Shown one piece after another: positions 35,052 through 43,700 of a stretch of DNA of 64,000 nucleotides (the stretch's first letter is position 1; each line of letters opens with the position of its first letter). Source of the stretch: CAXXOK01 sp963675365 (GTDB taxonomy: Bacteria > Bacillota > Clostridia > Christensenellales > Aristaeellaceae). Made by a program: the position numbers and the translations under genes. Location: the NCBI GenBank assembly GCA_963675365.2, contig CAXXVA010000003.1, positions 496,001-560,000 of the forward strand. Reading direction: 5' to 3'. The notes below the pieces were generated by a model. The model was not told the DNA's origin. It did no database searches and saw nothing but the letters and a program-made list of their open reading frames with translations.

Positions 35052-35065
35052 CTGACCGACGTTTG

Positions 35066-35100
35066 GCAAAGCGGGAGAGCGTTCTCCCGCTTTGCTTTTA
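35066..35100 (+). terminator. Intercistronic hairpin between dctP and dctQ
   Basis: GCAAAGCGGGAGA pairs with its complement over a four-base loop and is followed by four T. It probably acts as a partial terminator or 3' stabiliser, so that more DctP is made than DctQM. Confidence 0.7.
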
Positions 35101-35136
35101 TCAGCTACCTTTTGTGGAAAAGGCAGGGATGGAACC

Positions 35137-35658
35137 ATGAAAAAACTGTCAAAAATCGTGTTTGACATTTATATGGGCATCGGCATGGTTGCTATGGCAA
35201 TCCTGGCGATCAGCGTGATGTTTACGGTGATCATGCGGTATTTTTTCGGACTGAGTTGGAAGGAAGTTTCGGAGTTCAACATTTTGCTGTTCGCCTTTAC
35301 GACCTTCTGGGGCATGGGAATTAACGTGCTCAAAGACGAGCACGTCGTGATCGATATCTTTTTCGACCGCATCAAACCGGCCGTCAAACGCTGGATCGCC
35401 GTGTTCAACTATTTGGTGGTCCTGGTGGTCGATGGATTTCTGGTTTATTATGCGATCATTTATACGAACAAAGCCGGCGCGCAGCTAAGCCCGGGGTTGG
35501 GGCTTTCCATGAAATTCCTGTACGGCATCATGCCGGTGACCGGCGTGATCTGCGCAATTTGTGTGATCCTTAAAATTATCGGTTTTATTACCGCTCCGGT
35601 GGAAGCGTTCAACCGGAAGAATATACCGCTGAAAAAAGAGAAGGGAGGCAAAGCGTAA
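35137..35658 (+). CDS. TRAP transporter small permease DctQ
   Basis: Four-helix membrane protein of 173 residues that pairs with DctM. The second helix region has the family RYFFGLSWKEVSEFNILLF and the following KDEHVVIDIFFDR. Start ATG 35137 is the first ATG giving the normal N terminus. It ends directly at the DctM start. Confidence 0.92.
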   Translation: MKKLSKIVFDIYMGIGMVAMAILAISVMFTVIMRYFFGLSWKEVSEFNILLFAFTTFWGMGINVLKDEHVVIDIFFDRIKPAVKRWIAVFNYLVVLVVDGFLVYYAIIYTNKAGAQLSPGLGLSMKFLYGIMPVTGVICAICVILKIIGFITAPVEAFNRKNIPLKKEKGGKA

Positions 35659-36942
35659 ATGGCAATGATCTATCTGCTGGTCGGGCTTTTGGCCTTTGCG
35701 CTTGTCGGAGTCCCTCTGGCGTTTTCCATCGGCGCATCCAGCATTTCCTTTATGCTCGCGGATATGCCGAAGCTGCTGATCGTACTGCCCCAGAAGGTAT
35801 GGGGCGGGGTTTTCAGCGAACTGATGATCGCCCTGCCGCTGTTCATTCTGGCGGGCGAATTGATGAACGGCGGCGGCATTACCCATTGGATCGTTCGTTT
35901 CTGCCGCCAGATTTTAAGGCCCGTAAACGGAGGCATGGGTGAGGTCAACGTTTTGGCGTCCATGCTGTTTGGCGGGATATCCGGTTCCTCGGTTGCCGAT
36001 ACCTCGGCGCTTGGTTCCATTGAGATCCCCGCCATGGAAAAGGAAGGCTATCCCTCCGGCATTGCCGCCGGTCTTACGGTGGCGACGTCCACCATGGGGA
36101 TGATTATTCCGCCCTCCACGCCGATGATCGTGTACGCGATGATTGCAAGCGGCTCCGTCGGCGGGCTGTTCCTGGCGGGCGCCATTCCCGGACTGATGAT
36201 CGGTATCACGCAGCTGGTGCTGATCTATACCATGAGCGTACGGCACGGCTGGCATCCTAAAAAAACGCCGTTCGTGTGGAAAGAATTCTGGCGCGATATG
36301 CTGTTTGGAATCCCGGCGCTGCTGATGCCGGTCGCCATCGTACTGACCATTTCCTTCGGAGTGGCTACGGCCTCGGAAAGCGCCGGCGTCGCGGTGTTCT
36401 ATGCCCTGGCGGTCGGGTTCCTGGTATACCGGCAGCTGACCTGGAAGCTCGTGTGGGAAGCGCTGAAAAAAACGTTGATCGCTTCGTCCGCCGTCATGCT
36501 GATCATCGGGTTTTCGTATGTCTTTACGTATATTATCACCATTCAAAAAGTACCCCAGGCGATACAGGCATTCTTCTTCAGCCTAGATATGCCCAAATGG
36601 GCGGTTATGCTGATTTTCGACGTTCTGATTCTGTTTATCGGCACGTTCATCGACGTCAGCCCCGGTATCCTGCTGCTGACACCCATCCTTTTGCCGGTCA
36701 TGCAAAGCTATGGCGTTTCGGTACTGCAATTCGGCGCGATGGTGATCGCGGGCATGGCGATTGGCCTGGTGACCCCGCCCGTCGGCATGTGTCTGAACGC
36801 CTGTAACAAGATCAACCGCATGCCGGTGATGGATATCTTCCGCTCGGCGTCGCCGTTTATCTTGTGCAACGTGCTGGTGCTGATCGTCATCAGCCTGTGG
36901 GAGCCGTTTACCACATGGCTGCCCGGAGTATTTGGTTTTTAA
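35659..36942 (+). CDS. TRAP transporter large permease DctM
   Basis: Membrane subunit of 427 residues with about twelve helices that carries Na+ and solute. Family stretches: PLFILAGELMNGGGIT, FGGISGSSVADTSALGSIEIP, IIPPSTPMIVYAM and the repeat half near the C terminus LVTPPVGMCLN. AAGGGAGG precedes the start. End of the dctPQM operon; a perfect palindromic terminator follows. Confidence 0.95.
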   Translation: MAMIYLLVGLLAFALVGVPLAFSIGASSISFMLADMPKLLIVLPQKVWGGVFSELMIALPLFILAGELMNGGGITHWIVRFCRQILRPVNGGMGEVNVLASMLFGGISGSSVADTSALGSIEIPAMEKEGYPSGIAAGLTVATSTMGMIIPPSTPMIVYAMIASGSVGGLFLAGAIPGLMIGITQLVLIYTMSVRHGWHPKKTPFVWKEFWRDMLFGIPALLMPVAIVLTISFGVATASESAGVAVFYALAVGFLVYRQLTWKLVWEALKKTLIASSAVMLIIGFSYVFTYIITIQKVPQAIQAFFFSLDMPKWAVMLIFDVLILFIGTFIDVSPGILLLTPILLPVMQSYGVSVLQFGAMVIAGMAIGLVTPPVGMCLNACNKINRMPVMDIFRSASPFILCNVLVLIVISLWEPFTTWLPGVFGF

Positions 36943-36973
36943 GGATTCCGATTCATGGTTCCTCTCCTTAGCG

Positions 36974-37001
36974 AAAAGCCGTCCCGGCCGGGACGGCTTT
37001 T
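36974..37001. terminator. Bidirectional terminator between dctM and rubrerythrin genes
   Basis: A perfect palindrome with arms AAAAGCCGTCCCGG and its complement. T runs on both strands suit the two converging genes. Confidence 0.85.
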
Positions 37002-37027
37002 CCAATGGTTGCAAGGACGTTTTTCGA

Positions 37028-38185
37028 TTAATAGTTCTCCTTACGGACTTCGAAGTAGCTCTGGGCATATCCGCAGATGGGGCAGGCACCGGGCGCTTTT
37101 TTGCCGATGACCAGGTGGCCGCATACGCGGCATTCCCACATGGTTTCCTCGCTCTTTTCAAACACTTTCTGCATTTCGACGTTGTTTAGAAGCGCAAGAT
37201 AGCGTGCCTCGTGCGTCTTTTCCACCTCGGCAACGCGGCGGAAGCGCGCGGCCAGCGCCGGGAAGCCTTCCGCCTCTGCGTCGTCGGCGAAGCCCTGGTA
37301 CATGTCGGTCCACTCATAGTTTTCGCCCGCGGCGGCGGCTTTCAGGTTTTCAGCGGTCTTGCCGATGTGGCCAAGCTCGTTATACCAAATCTTGGCGTGC
37401 TCCATCTCGTTTTGCGCGGTCTTTAAGAAAATTTCGGAGAGTTGTTCGTAGCCCTCGTTCTTGGCGACCTGGGCGAAGTAGGTGTATTTGTTGCGCGCCT
37501 GGCTTTCACCGGCGAACGCCGCTTCCAGGTTCTTTTCCGTTTTGGTGCCGGCATAGGGATTGCCGGAGGCTTTCTTTTCCTCTTCCAGCTTCACAAACGC
37601 GCTGGCGGGCGCGCCGCACTTGGGGCATTTGAAATCATCGGTCATCGGGCCTTCGTGAACGTAGCCGCATACGGTGCATTTCCATTTTTCCATGTTGGGT
37701 TCCTCCGTTTTCTCATTGAATTCAAGTTTCTGTAATAGGGTTTCCACGGCATCGCGCGGGAAGCCGTCTTCGGTATGATCTTTCAATAGCCGCGTAAGCA
37801 GCGCGCGTACGTTGCCGCTCTGAGGCAGCATATAGCCGGCCTCGCGGATCAGGTCTTCGGCCATGATGTGATTGGATTTCTCCACGGCGGCGGCTAATGC
37901 GCCGGGCAGCGCCGAAGCGACCGCTTCCTGCTCCGCTTTGGAGCGCATTAACGACAGCAGCCCGGATTTGACCGGTTCCGCGTGCTTCTGTTGGGGCGGA
38001 TAGACGAAGGGAACCATCGAGATCGCGCCCGAGGGACAGGCGTCGGCGCAGTCGCCGCAGCCGATGCAGGTGGTCACGTCGATCACGCTGTTTTCCGTAT
38101 CAGTCGCGCCGGTGGGACATACGTAGAGGCACAGGCAATCCTTGGTGCACAGGCGAATGTTTCTTACTGCGTATTGATCTGCCAT
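37028..38185 (-). CDS. Fusion: 2[4Fe-4S] ferredoxin - linker - rubredoxin - rubrerythrin - rubredoxin
   Basis: A 385-residue redox protein, probably for peroxide or oxygen defence. Residues 1-60 hold two Cys clusters (C13/C17/C19/C23 and C40/C43/C46/C50). A helical linker spans about 60-160. A rubredoxin domain (KCTVCGYVHEG and CPKCGAP) starts near 165, followed by a ferritin-like diiron domain with ESQARNKY and NEMEHAKI, and a C-terminal rubredoxin (CRVCGHL and CPICGY). An internal ATG at 37693 (M165) has TCCTCC complement (GGAGGA) 7 nt upstream, so a separate Rd-rubrerythrin of 221 residues may also be made. The start ATG shares one base with the upstream stop (TAATG). Confidence 0.88.
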   Translation of the reverse strand: MADQYAVRNIRLCTKDCLCLYVCPTGATDTENSVIDVTTCIGCGDCADACPSGAISMVPFVYPPQQKHAEPVKSGLLSLMRSKAEQEAVASALPGALAAAVEKSNHIMAEDLIREAGYMLPQSGNVRALLTRLLKDHTEDGFPRDAVETLLQKLEFNEKTEEPNMEKWKCTVCGYVHEGPMTDDFKCPKCGAPASAFVKLEEEKKASGNPYAGTKTEKNLEAAFAGESQARNKYTYFAQVAKNEGYEQLSEIFLKTAQNEMEHAKIWYNELGHIGKTAENLKAAAAGENYEWTDMYQGFADDAEAEGFPALAARFRRVAEVEKTHEARYLALLNNVEMQKVFEKSEETMWECRVCGHLVIGKKAPGACPICGYAQSYFEVRKENY

Positions 38186-38871
38186 TATGACGCCCTCCCT
38201 TCGGCTTTTTCGAACTTCCAGTCTGGCGCTTTGCACACGGGGCACAGCGCGGGCGGAGCGCTTCCGACGAATACGAAACCGCAAATGGAACATACGTATA
38301 CGCCGGTGTTTTCAAGCATCTTCGCGCCTTCGCGTTCGTAGCGGGCGAGCAGGGACTTGAGGATTTTGGAAACCTTTTCGTTCCAGACCAGCGCGCGCAT
38401 CGCGCCGCGATCCCCGGCCTGCGACGCTTGGGCGTTCGCCACCGGGATGCCGTCGCTTAAGTCCTTTGCGATCAGGTCCAGAAGCTTGCCCGTGCTTGGA
38501 TCTTTTGCGGGAGCGGCGGCGGACTGAAAATACGCGGCCAGCGTTTGGAACGCCGCGGCTTCCTCTGGCTTGTACTGCTTTTCGCATCCGCGCGCGAGGT
38601 TGGAACACAGGGCGCTCAATTGCAGGGCGTTGAGCTCCTGTATGTCGTCGGGGGTTTCCATCGCGGGGATCGGGGGCTTGGATTCCGGTGCTTGTGCGCC
38701 GCGCTCTGCGAATTCTGCTTTTGTCGCGCCGCACAGAGGGCATACCCAGTCGTCGGGCAGGTCTTCCCAGCGCGTGCCGGGAGCAATACCGGATTCAAGG
38801 ATGCCTTTGGCTTCGTCGTAGACATATCCGCAGACGGAGCATACAAACTCTCTCAATACGTTCACCTCCAT
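38185..38871 (-). CDS. Double rubredoxin protein with helical middle region
   Basis: 228 residues. The N-terminal rubredoxin is canonical (FVCSVCGYVYDEAKG and WVCPLCGATKAEF). The C-terminal one is shorter, of the rubrerythrin type (VCSICGFVFVG and LCPVCKAP). Between them about 130 residues, mostly helical and with an extra Cys pair (LCSNLARGC), could be a degenerate ferritin-like bundle. Coupled by TAATG to the ferredoxin-rubrerythrin fusion, so the two are likely a redox pair moving electrons to peroxide. Confidence 0.82.
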   Translation of the reverse strand: MEVNVLREFVCSVCGYVYDEAKGILESGIAPGTRWEDLPDDWVCPLCGATKAEFAERGAQAPESKPPIPAMETPDDIQELNALQLSALCSNLARGCEKQYKPEEAAAFQTLAAYFQSAAAPAKDPSTGKLLDLIAKDLSDGIPVANAQASQAGDRGAMRALVWNEKVSKILKSLLARYEREGAKMLENTGVYVCSICGFVFVGSAPPALCPVCKAPDWKFEKAEGRAS

Positions 38872-38926
38872 GAACAGGTCGTTGGGGAAAGGGCTACAGG
38901 GGATACCAGGTTACCTGTATGGTGAA

Positions 38927-39295
38927 TCAGCCGTGGTGGTGACCGCCACAGCTGTCTTGATGCGCGTGCTCGTGGCACTGCGCGCCGGTGGAGATCAGCG
39001 TTCCGTTCAGGTACGATTGCGCCGCCTCCCGCGCGCCGCCCTGCGCGCCGGTGACGACGGTGACGCCGCGCTCATTGAAAATCTCAATCGCGCCGCCGCC
39101 GATGCCGCCGGCGATCATCACAGTTACGCCCTGATCGGCCAGGAAGTTGGGCAGGAAGCCCGGCTTGTGACCGGGGTTGGGGATGCTTTGTTCGGAGACG
39201 ATCTTTCCGCCTTCCGCTTCAAAGAGCATAAAGTTTTCGCAGTGCCCAAAGTGCGGGCACATCTGGGTTCCGGTGCATGCAGCAGCAAGTTTCAT
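38927..39295 (-). CDS. NifX/NifB-type dinitrogenase iron-molybdenum cofactor domain protein, His-rich tail
   Basis: 122 residues with the DiNase FeMo-co fold (RNase H-like). Start MKLAAACTGTQMCPHFGHCENFMLFE matches the NifX-type domain, and MIAGGIGGGAIEIFNERGV is the conserved middle. The tail contains CHEHAHQDSC and ends HHHG, a likely metal ligand set. Such proteins carry cofactor precursors (NifX, NafY) or Mo-Cu clusters (orange protein). Last gene of the DUF5320-headed operon, 13 bp after Mrp. Confidence 0.85.
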   Translation of the reverse strand: MKLAAACTGTQMCPHFGHCENFMLFEAEGGKIVSEQSIPNPGHKPGFLPNFLADQGVTVMIAGGIGGGAIEIFNERGVTVVTGAQGGAREAAQSYLNGTLISTGAQCHEHAHQDSCGGHHHG

Positions 39296-39308
39296 AGTGA
39301 TTTCTCCT

Positions 39309-40130
39309 TTATTTGAGCAGAGTTTTCAGCATGTCGTTAAGCCAGTTGCCTTCGAACTGTTCGATCGTTCCGTTATCGCAAGCGGCGGCCAGCCTGGGGT
39401 CGATCGGCAGCTGTGCGACCAGTTCGATTCCGTGCTTTTTGGCGATCGCGTCCACGTGGCTATCGCCGAATACGTTGATCTTCTTCCCGCAGTCCGGGCA
39501 GGTGGCGTAGCTCATGTTTTCCACCAGTCCGAGCACCGGGACGTGCAGAAGCCCGGCCATGTTGACCGCTTTTTCCACGATCATGCCGACCAGTTCCTGC
39601 GGCGAGGTGACGATCACGATGCCATCCACCGGGATGGACTGGAACACAGTCAGCGGTACGTCGCCGGTTCCTGGCGGCATATCGATAAACATGCAGTCCA
39701 CCTCGCCCCAGATGACGTCCGACCAGAACTGCTTGACGCTGTTGGCGATGATCGGCCCGCGCCAGACCACCGGGTCGGTTTCGTTTTCTGTCAAGAGATT
39801 TAAAGACATCACGTCAATGCCGGTTTGGGTGCGTACGGGGTAAAAACCTTCGCTGGTGCCCGTCGCACGGGAGTGCAGCCCGAAAGCTCTTGGGATGGAC
39901 GGGCCGGTGATGTCGGCATCCAGAATGGCTGTTTTCATGCCCTGCCTGCACGCCTGTACGGCGAGCAGCGAGGTGATCATGCTCTTGCCTACGCCGCCCT
40001 TGCCGGAGACGACAGCGATCACTTTTTTAATGTGGCTCATCTCATGGGGTTTGACCAGCAGGCTTTCCTTGGTACGTTCGCCGCAGTCAACGCTGCAGGA
40101 CTCGCAGTTGTGGTTACAGTCTTCGCTCAT
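39309..40130 (-). CDS. Mrp/NBP35-family Fe-S carrier P-loop ATPase
   Basis: 273 residues. The N-terminal Cys set CNHNCESCSVDC resembles eukaryotic NBP35. Walker A is GKGGVGKS, switch region DADITGPSIPRAFG, and a CPDC pair near residue 216 is the bridging cluster site at the dimer interface. It acts as a scaffold or carrier for Fe-S clusters. Sits between the MBL-fold gene and the NifX-type gene on the same strand. Confidence 0.93.
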   Translation of the reverse strand: MSEDCNHNCESCSVDCGERTKESLLVKPHEMSHIKKVIAVVSGKGGVGKSMITSLLAVQACRQGMKTAILDADITGPSIPRAFGLHSRATGTSEGFYPVRTQTGIDVMSLNLLTENETDPVVWRGPIIANSVKQFWSDVIWGEVDCMFIDMPPGTGDVPLTVFQSIPVDGIVIVTSPQELVGMIVEKAVNMAGLLHVPVLGLVENMSYATCPDCGKKINVFGDSHVDAIAKKHGIELVAQLPIDPRLAAACDNGTIEQFEGNWLNDMLKTLLK

Positions 40131-40185
40131 ATGTGTTCCTCCTGATACTTGGATATACTAATCTTACCAATATTTTCTTCAAGCT

Positions 40186-40977
40186 TTATACCGTGATCTC
40201 CTGTCCAGTGGAGATGTAAAAAATCCGGTCTTGCATGATGCTCTTCAGGGTTTCATACTGCGGTACACCCGTGCAGTGGCAGGTGTAGTAGGTCGCGCCT
40301 GTTTTCAGCAACTCCCGCGCGACGGCGGCGAGGTCCTTCAGCCCTTCGCCCTCGGGATTAAGATTGTACAGGTGAAATCCGCCGATCAGCACGTCGGGTT
40401 TGAACCAGTGTACGATGTTTTGGATTCCTTTGTGCGAGCATCCGCTGATGAGGATCCGCCGTCCCGATTCGACGATTTCCAGATACTGTTCGTGGCGGAA
40501 ATCGTCGGGGAGGATTTTGCCGTCCCGCCGCATGGTCAGTCCGAAGGAGCGAACGGGCAAAATTGACGGTTTGCCCTGTGAAGGATACACGGAAATTCCG
40601 TCGCCTAAACGCGTAATTTCGGACACGGGCTGAAGACGGGGATGGTTTTTAAGCGTCTTATCCGGCCCAATGTACCGGTCCGGCCCGTGACGGATATCGT
40701 CAAAGGCATATTTGCTTACGTAGACCGGCGCGTGGTTGTTGATCGACAGAAAGGTTCCGATGCCGCCGCTGTGGTCGTAATGGGCGTGCGACAGCACCAT
40801 GAAATCCACCTTCGTCAGATCGACGCCCATCGCCTCTGCGTTTTTCGCGAACGCGGACGACTGGCCCGCGTCGAACAAAATCCGCTTGCCGTTTGTCTCG
40901 ATATACAGACTCAGCCCGTGCTCGGATGAAAACGAGGAGCTTGTGCAGGTGTCCTCCATCAGCGCTTTGACGATCAT
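40186..40977 (-). CDS. MBL-fold metallohydrolase
   Basis: 263 residues. Metal ligands are visible in SHAHYDHSGG, later SGCSHKGIQN, and GGFHL. The N-terminal part resembles the family that includes methanopterin-type aminobenzene synthase-like hydrolases; substrate unknown. The start overlaps the preceding MinD-like stop by ATGA, so it belongs to the operon. Confidence 0.85.
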   Translation of the reverse strand: MIVKALMEDTCTSSSFSSEHGLSLYIETNGKRILFDAGQSSAFAKNAEAMGVDLTKVDFMVLSHAHYDHSGGIGTFLSINNHAPVYVSKYAFDDIRHGPDRYIGPDKTLKNHPRLQPVSEITRLGDGISVYPSQGKPSILPVRSFGLTMRRDGKILPDDFRHEQYLEIVESGRRILISGCSHKGIQNIVHWFKPDVLIGGFHLYNLNPEGEGLKDLAAVARELLKTGATYYTCHCTGVPQYETLKSIMQDRIFYISTGQEITV

Positions 40978-41846
40978 ACTGTCACCTCTTCCATCAATTT
41001 GATGGTTTTTTCATATACCCTGCGCAGCGCGCGGGAGGCCGGGCAGTCCAACGCGGCGAGGGATTTCCCGGCGTTCACGGCGGCGGAGGTCTGCGGGTCG
41101 TACGGAATCGTGCCCAGGAACGGAACGCCGTTTTGAATGCAGTAGGTCCGTATGGCCTCCGTGTGTTCCGGGCTCTGGTCGGCTTTGTTGACGCATACGG
41201 CGGTTTGGGTTTGGAACACGGCGGCGGTTTTCAAAATGCGCTCCAGATCGCTGATGCCCGATACCGAGGGCTCGGTCACGATCAGCGCCAGATCGACGCC
41301 GCTCATGGACGCGATCACCGGGCAGCCGATGCCGGGGGAACCGTCGATAACGGCCAAATCGGTTTGCGGCGCGTGACTGAACAGCGCGGACTTGACCGAG
41401 GAGACCAGCTTGCCGGAGTTCCCTCGTCCCATCTTCAATTCCGCCGTGGCAAAAACGCGCTCGCCGGGGTAGAGCGTGACCTGACCGGCGATATCGTCGC
41501 GCAAACTGGCTGCGTCTTGGGGGCAAACATATGCGCAGACGCCGCAGCCTTCGCAGGCGTATTCGTTCACTGCGTACACGTCGCCAACCTTATGGATGGC
41601 GTCAAACCTGCAGGACGTGGCGCAAAGACCGCAGCCGGTACAGAGGTCAGGATCAATGAAGGCTTTCTGCGAGCCGTAATAGTCGCTTGTCTCCGGCTCG
41701 CCTGTATGCCCGGCAACCAGGTGCAGGTTGGGCGCGTCCACGTCGCAGTCGGCATAGGCGCGGGCGTCCGCAAAATGGATAAAGGCCGCGGCGGCCGTGG
41801 TTTTACCCGTGCCGCCTTTGCCGCTTAGAATCAGCAGTTTTTTCAT
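40974..41846 (-). CDS. MinD-type ATPase with inserted 2[4Fe-4S] ferredoxin domain (second copy)
   Basis: 290 residues. Deviant Walker A SGKGGTGKTT at the N terminus; DCDVDAPNLHL is the switch I region. A ferredoxin insert (about 60-115) has two CxxCxxCxxxC sets (CTGCGLCATSC and CEGCGVCAYVCP). IDGSPGIGCPV is switch II. Pairs of such proteins occur in the orange-protein operons of sulfate reducers and in many anaerobes. ATG 41846 follows GGAGG and overlaps the preceding stop. Confidence 0.92.
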   Translation of the reverse strand: MKKLLILSGKGGTGKTTAAAAFIHFADARAYADCDVDAPNLHLVAGHTGEPETSDYYGSQKAFIDPDLCTGCGLCATSCRFDAIHKVGDVYAVNEYACEGCGVCAYVCPQDAASLRDDIAGQVTLYPGERVFATAELKMGRGNSGKLVSSVKSALFSHAPQTDLAVIDGSPGIGCPVIASMSGVDLALIVTEPSVSGISDLERILKTAAVFQTQTAVCVNKADQSPEHTEAIRTYCIQNGVPFLGTIPYDPQTSAAVNAGKSLAALDCPASRALRRVYEKTIKLMEEVTV

Positions 41847-42673
41847 CGCACGGCCTCCTGATTGACGGTTTCCCAAAGCGTTTCAAACAAGTGCCGGATC
41901 TCCGCGCTATGGTGCACGGCCAGCTCACCGCCGGCACTGATTTCTGCAAGTCTCCGGTTGTACAGGATACGCGCAAGAATCGGCATGCGGTACTCGCCGC
42001 AGTAGTCTTCCAGCGGCTGATAGATGCCGTCAGACTTGTTGACGATTACGCCAAAGGGCTTTTTTAGCAGCGTAACCAATTCGTGCACCATGCGCAGATT
42101 GTGCAGACCGAAGGCCGTGGGTTCGGCCACCAGCAGGCAGTAATCCGCGCCGGATACGGCTTCCGCCACCGGGCAGCCGCTGCCGGGAGGGCTGTCGATC
42201 ACGGCGTTTTCACCCGTTTTGCGCAGGGCGGCCCGGATGACGGGCACGGCGGACGGTTCGCCAAGGTTCAGCGCGGCGGTTACGACGGGGACGCCGTCCG
42301 ATACTCCCTGCGATACCGTGCCGATCGCGCGTTTCTGCTCCGTAACCGCGCCCTGCGGGCACACCAGCGTACAGCCGCCGCAGGCGTGGCAGACCTCGGA
42401 AAATACCTTGGGTTTGCCTTTCACGAATGCCAGCGCGTTGAAACGGCAGAACTCCACGCATTTGCGGCAGCCGTCGCACTTGGTTTCGTCAAACGTCGGA
42501 ACCGTGGTGTACACGGTTTCGATTTGCTCGTCCTCGGTCTTTAAGAACAATCGGCCGTTGGGCTCTTCGGCGTCGCAATCGATATAGGCCGCGTTCCCGG
42601 CGACCGCCGCCAGGTTGACGGACACAAAGGTCTTGCCCGTACCGCCTTTGCCCGATAAAACCGCGATTTTCAT
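41843..42673 (-). CDS. MinD-type ATPase with inserted 2[4Fe-4S] ferredoxin domain (first copy)
   Basis: 276 residues, paralogue of the next gene. Walker A LSGKGGTGKT, DCDAEEPNGRLF, ferredoxin insert with CDGCRKCVEFC and CHACGGCTLVCP, switch II IDSPPGSGCPV. The two probably form a heterodimer coupling ATP hydrolysis to electron or cluster transfer. Linked by ATGA overlaps on both sides. Confidence 0.92.
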   Translation of the reverse strand: MKIAVLSGKGGTGKTFVSVNLAAVAGNAAYIDCDAEEPNGRLFLKTEDEQIETVYTTVPTFDETKCDGCRKCVEFCRFNALAFVKGKPKVFSEVCHACGGCTLVCPQGAVTEQKRAIGTVSQGVSDGVPVVTAALNLGEPSAVPVIRAALRKTGENAVIDSPPGSGCPVAEAVSGADYCLLVAEPTAFGLHNLRMVHELVTLLKKPFGVIVNKSDGIYQPLEDYCGEYRMPILARILYNRRLAEISAGGELAVHHSAEIRHLFETLWETVNQEAVR

Positions 42674-43026
42674 ACGTGCCCGTGAAAGCCCGGGTGAAAG
42701 CTTTCAAGCGCTTGCAGTTTGTTCCCGGCAAACGATGCAAGGTTTTCTTCAGCGCTTCCCTGTGCGGCTTTGTATACCTTGATATCCGCCGCGAGCAGCA
42801 CCTCCGCCGCGTTTTGCCCGCAGCGCACAGTAATCAGCGCGTTTGCGCCATGATCCACGGCAAACTGCGCGGCCTGGATGCCAGCGCCGCCCGAAGCGTT
42901 TGCCGCCGGATTGCTGATGATTTCAGATGTATCCGTATCGGTATGGTGGAAAAGGTAGTACGGCGCTCTTCCAAAGGAGACGCATACGTCCTTTTTGTTT
43001 TCATCCATCGGTATCGCAATGATCAA
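42670..43026 (-). CDS. NifX/NifB-type dinitrogenase iron-molybdenum cofactor domain protein
   Basis: 118 residues. The correct start is TTG 43026: it overlaps the DUF134 stop (TTGA), AGGAGG lies seven bases upstream, and it yields the family N terminus IIAIPMDENKKDVCVSFGRAPYY. A glycine-rich GGAGIQAAQFAVDHGANALI follows. Cys are few (DVCVSFG and VRCGQNA). Ends GFHGHV. Likely carries a metal-sulfur cluster for the MinD-type pair. Confidence 0.85.
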   Translation of the reverse strand: MIIAIPMDENKKDVCVSFGRAPYYLFHHTDTDTSEIISNPAANASGGAGIQAAQFAVDHGANALITVRCGQNAAEVLLAADIKVYKAAQGSAEENLASFAGNKLQALESFHPGFHGHV

Positions 43027-43403
43027 GTGGTTTCCTCCTGTTCTAGAGCGCGCATGCGTCCGCCCTGATGCCTGCGGCATCTGCCGCGCCCGCAGAATTG
43101 TTCTGTTCCGTTGCAGATGTGGTAATCGCCGCCCTCGATGCGGATAGGCAGGCCCTCCACAAGCGCGTGGGCGATCTTTTTGCGTGCGTTGGCATAGATT
43201 TGCTGGGCGGTGGTACGCGCGACGTTCATACTGTCGCTGCATTCTTCCTGCGACAGGCCTTCATAGTCGATCAGCCGTATCGCCTCGTATTCGTCGATTG
43301 CCAGGACGACGATTTCCTGCGGGCGTCCGTGCGCGCCGACCGGCATGAATTCGTTAATATCCGGCAGGCAGCAGACATTTCTTTGTTTTCTGGGTCTGGG
43401 CAT
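43023..43403 (-). CDS. DUF134 helix-turn-helix protein
   Basis: 126 residues. The N-terminal MPRPRKQRNVCCLPDINEFMP and a sigma-like HTH (EAIRLIDYEGLSQEECSDSMNVARTTAQQIY) define DUF134, commonly found beside NifX-type and MinD-type genes. The C terminus has Cys (YHICNG, FCGRGRC). Probable DNA-binding regulator, a candidate to bind the inverted repeat at 43701-43758. Confidence 0.88.
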   Translation of the reverse strand: MPRPRKQRNVCCLPDINEFMPVGAHGRPQEIVVLAIDEYEAIRLIDYEGLSQEECSDSMNVARTTAQQIYANARKKIAHALVEGLPIRIEGGDYHICNGTEQFCGRGRCRRHQGGRMRALEQEETT

Positions 43404-43453
43404 AGGAGCCTCCTTGTTTCCAAATGGCCGAAGCGTCCTTCGGCCATTCCGTT

Positions 43454-43681
43454 CTAAAGCGTTTCCAGACGTTTTTCAATATCGTCCAGGCTGCGCTTCA
43501 GTGCTTCCTTGTGCGCTTCCAGCGACGTTTTTTCGTCCGGCCCGTACTGTGCGCAAGGCCCGAAGCCGCAGCGGCAACCCGCGTAACCGCGACCTGCGCC
43601 CCGGAAGGCCCCGTGGCCTGCGAAGCCGCGGCCCATGTGCCGCCCTGCAAAGCGGGGACCCGTTCCATCCATATTCGGCAT
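43454..43681 (-). CDS. DUF5320 family small Gly/Arg-rich protein
   Basis: 75 residues. Starts MPNMDGTGP, then glycine-arginine-rich repeats (GRHMGRGFAGHG), two Cys pairs (GCRCGFGPC) and a C-terminal coiled coil (EAHKEALKRSLDDIEKRLETL). Start ATG 43681 behind AGGAGG. First gene of the operon. Family function unknown. Confidence 0.85.
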   Translation of the reverse strand: MPNMDGTGPRFAGRHMGRGFAGHGAFRGAGRGYAGCRCGFGPCAQYGPDEKTSLEAHKEALKRSLDDIEKRLETL

Positions 43682-43700
43682 ACTCAACACCTCCTTTTTG

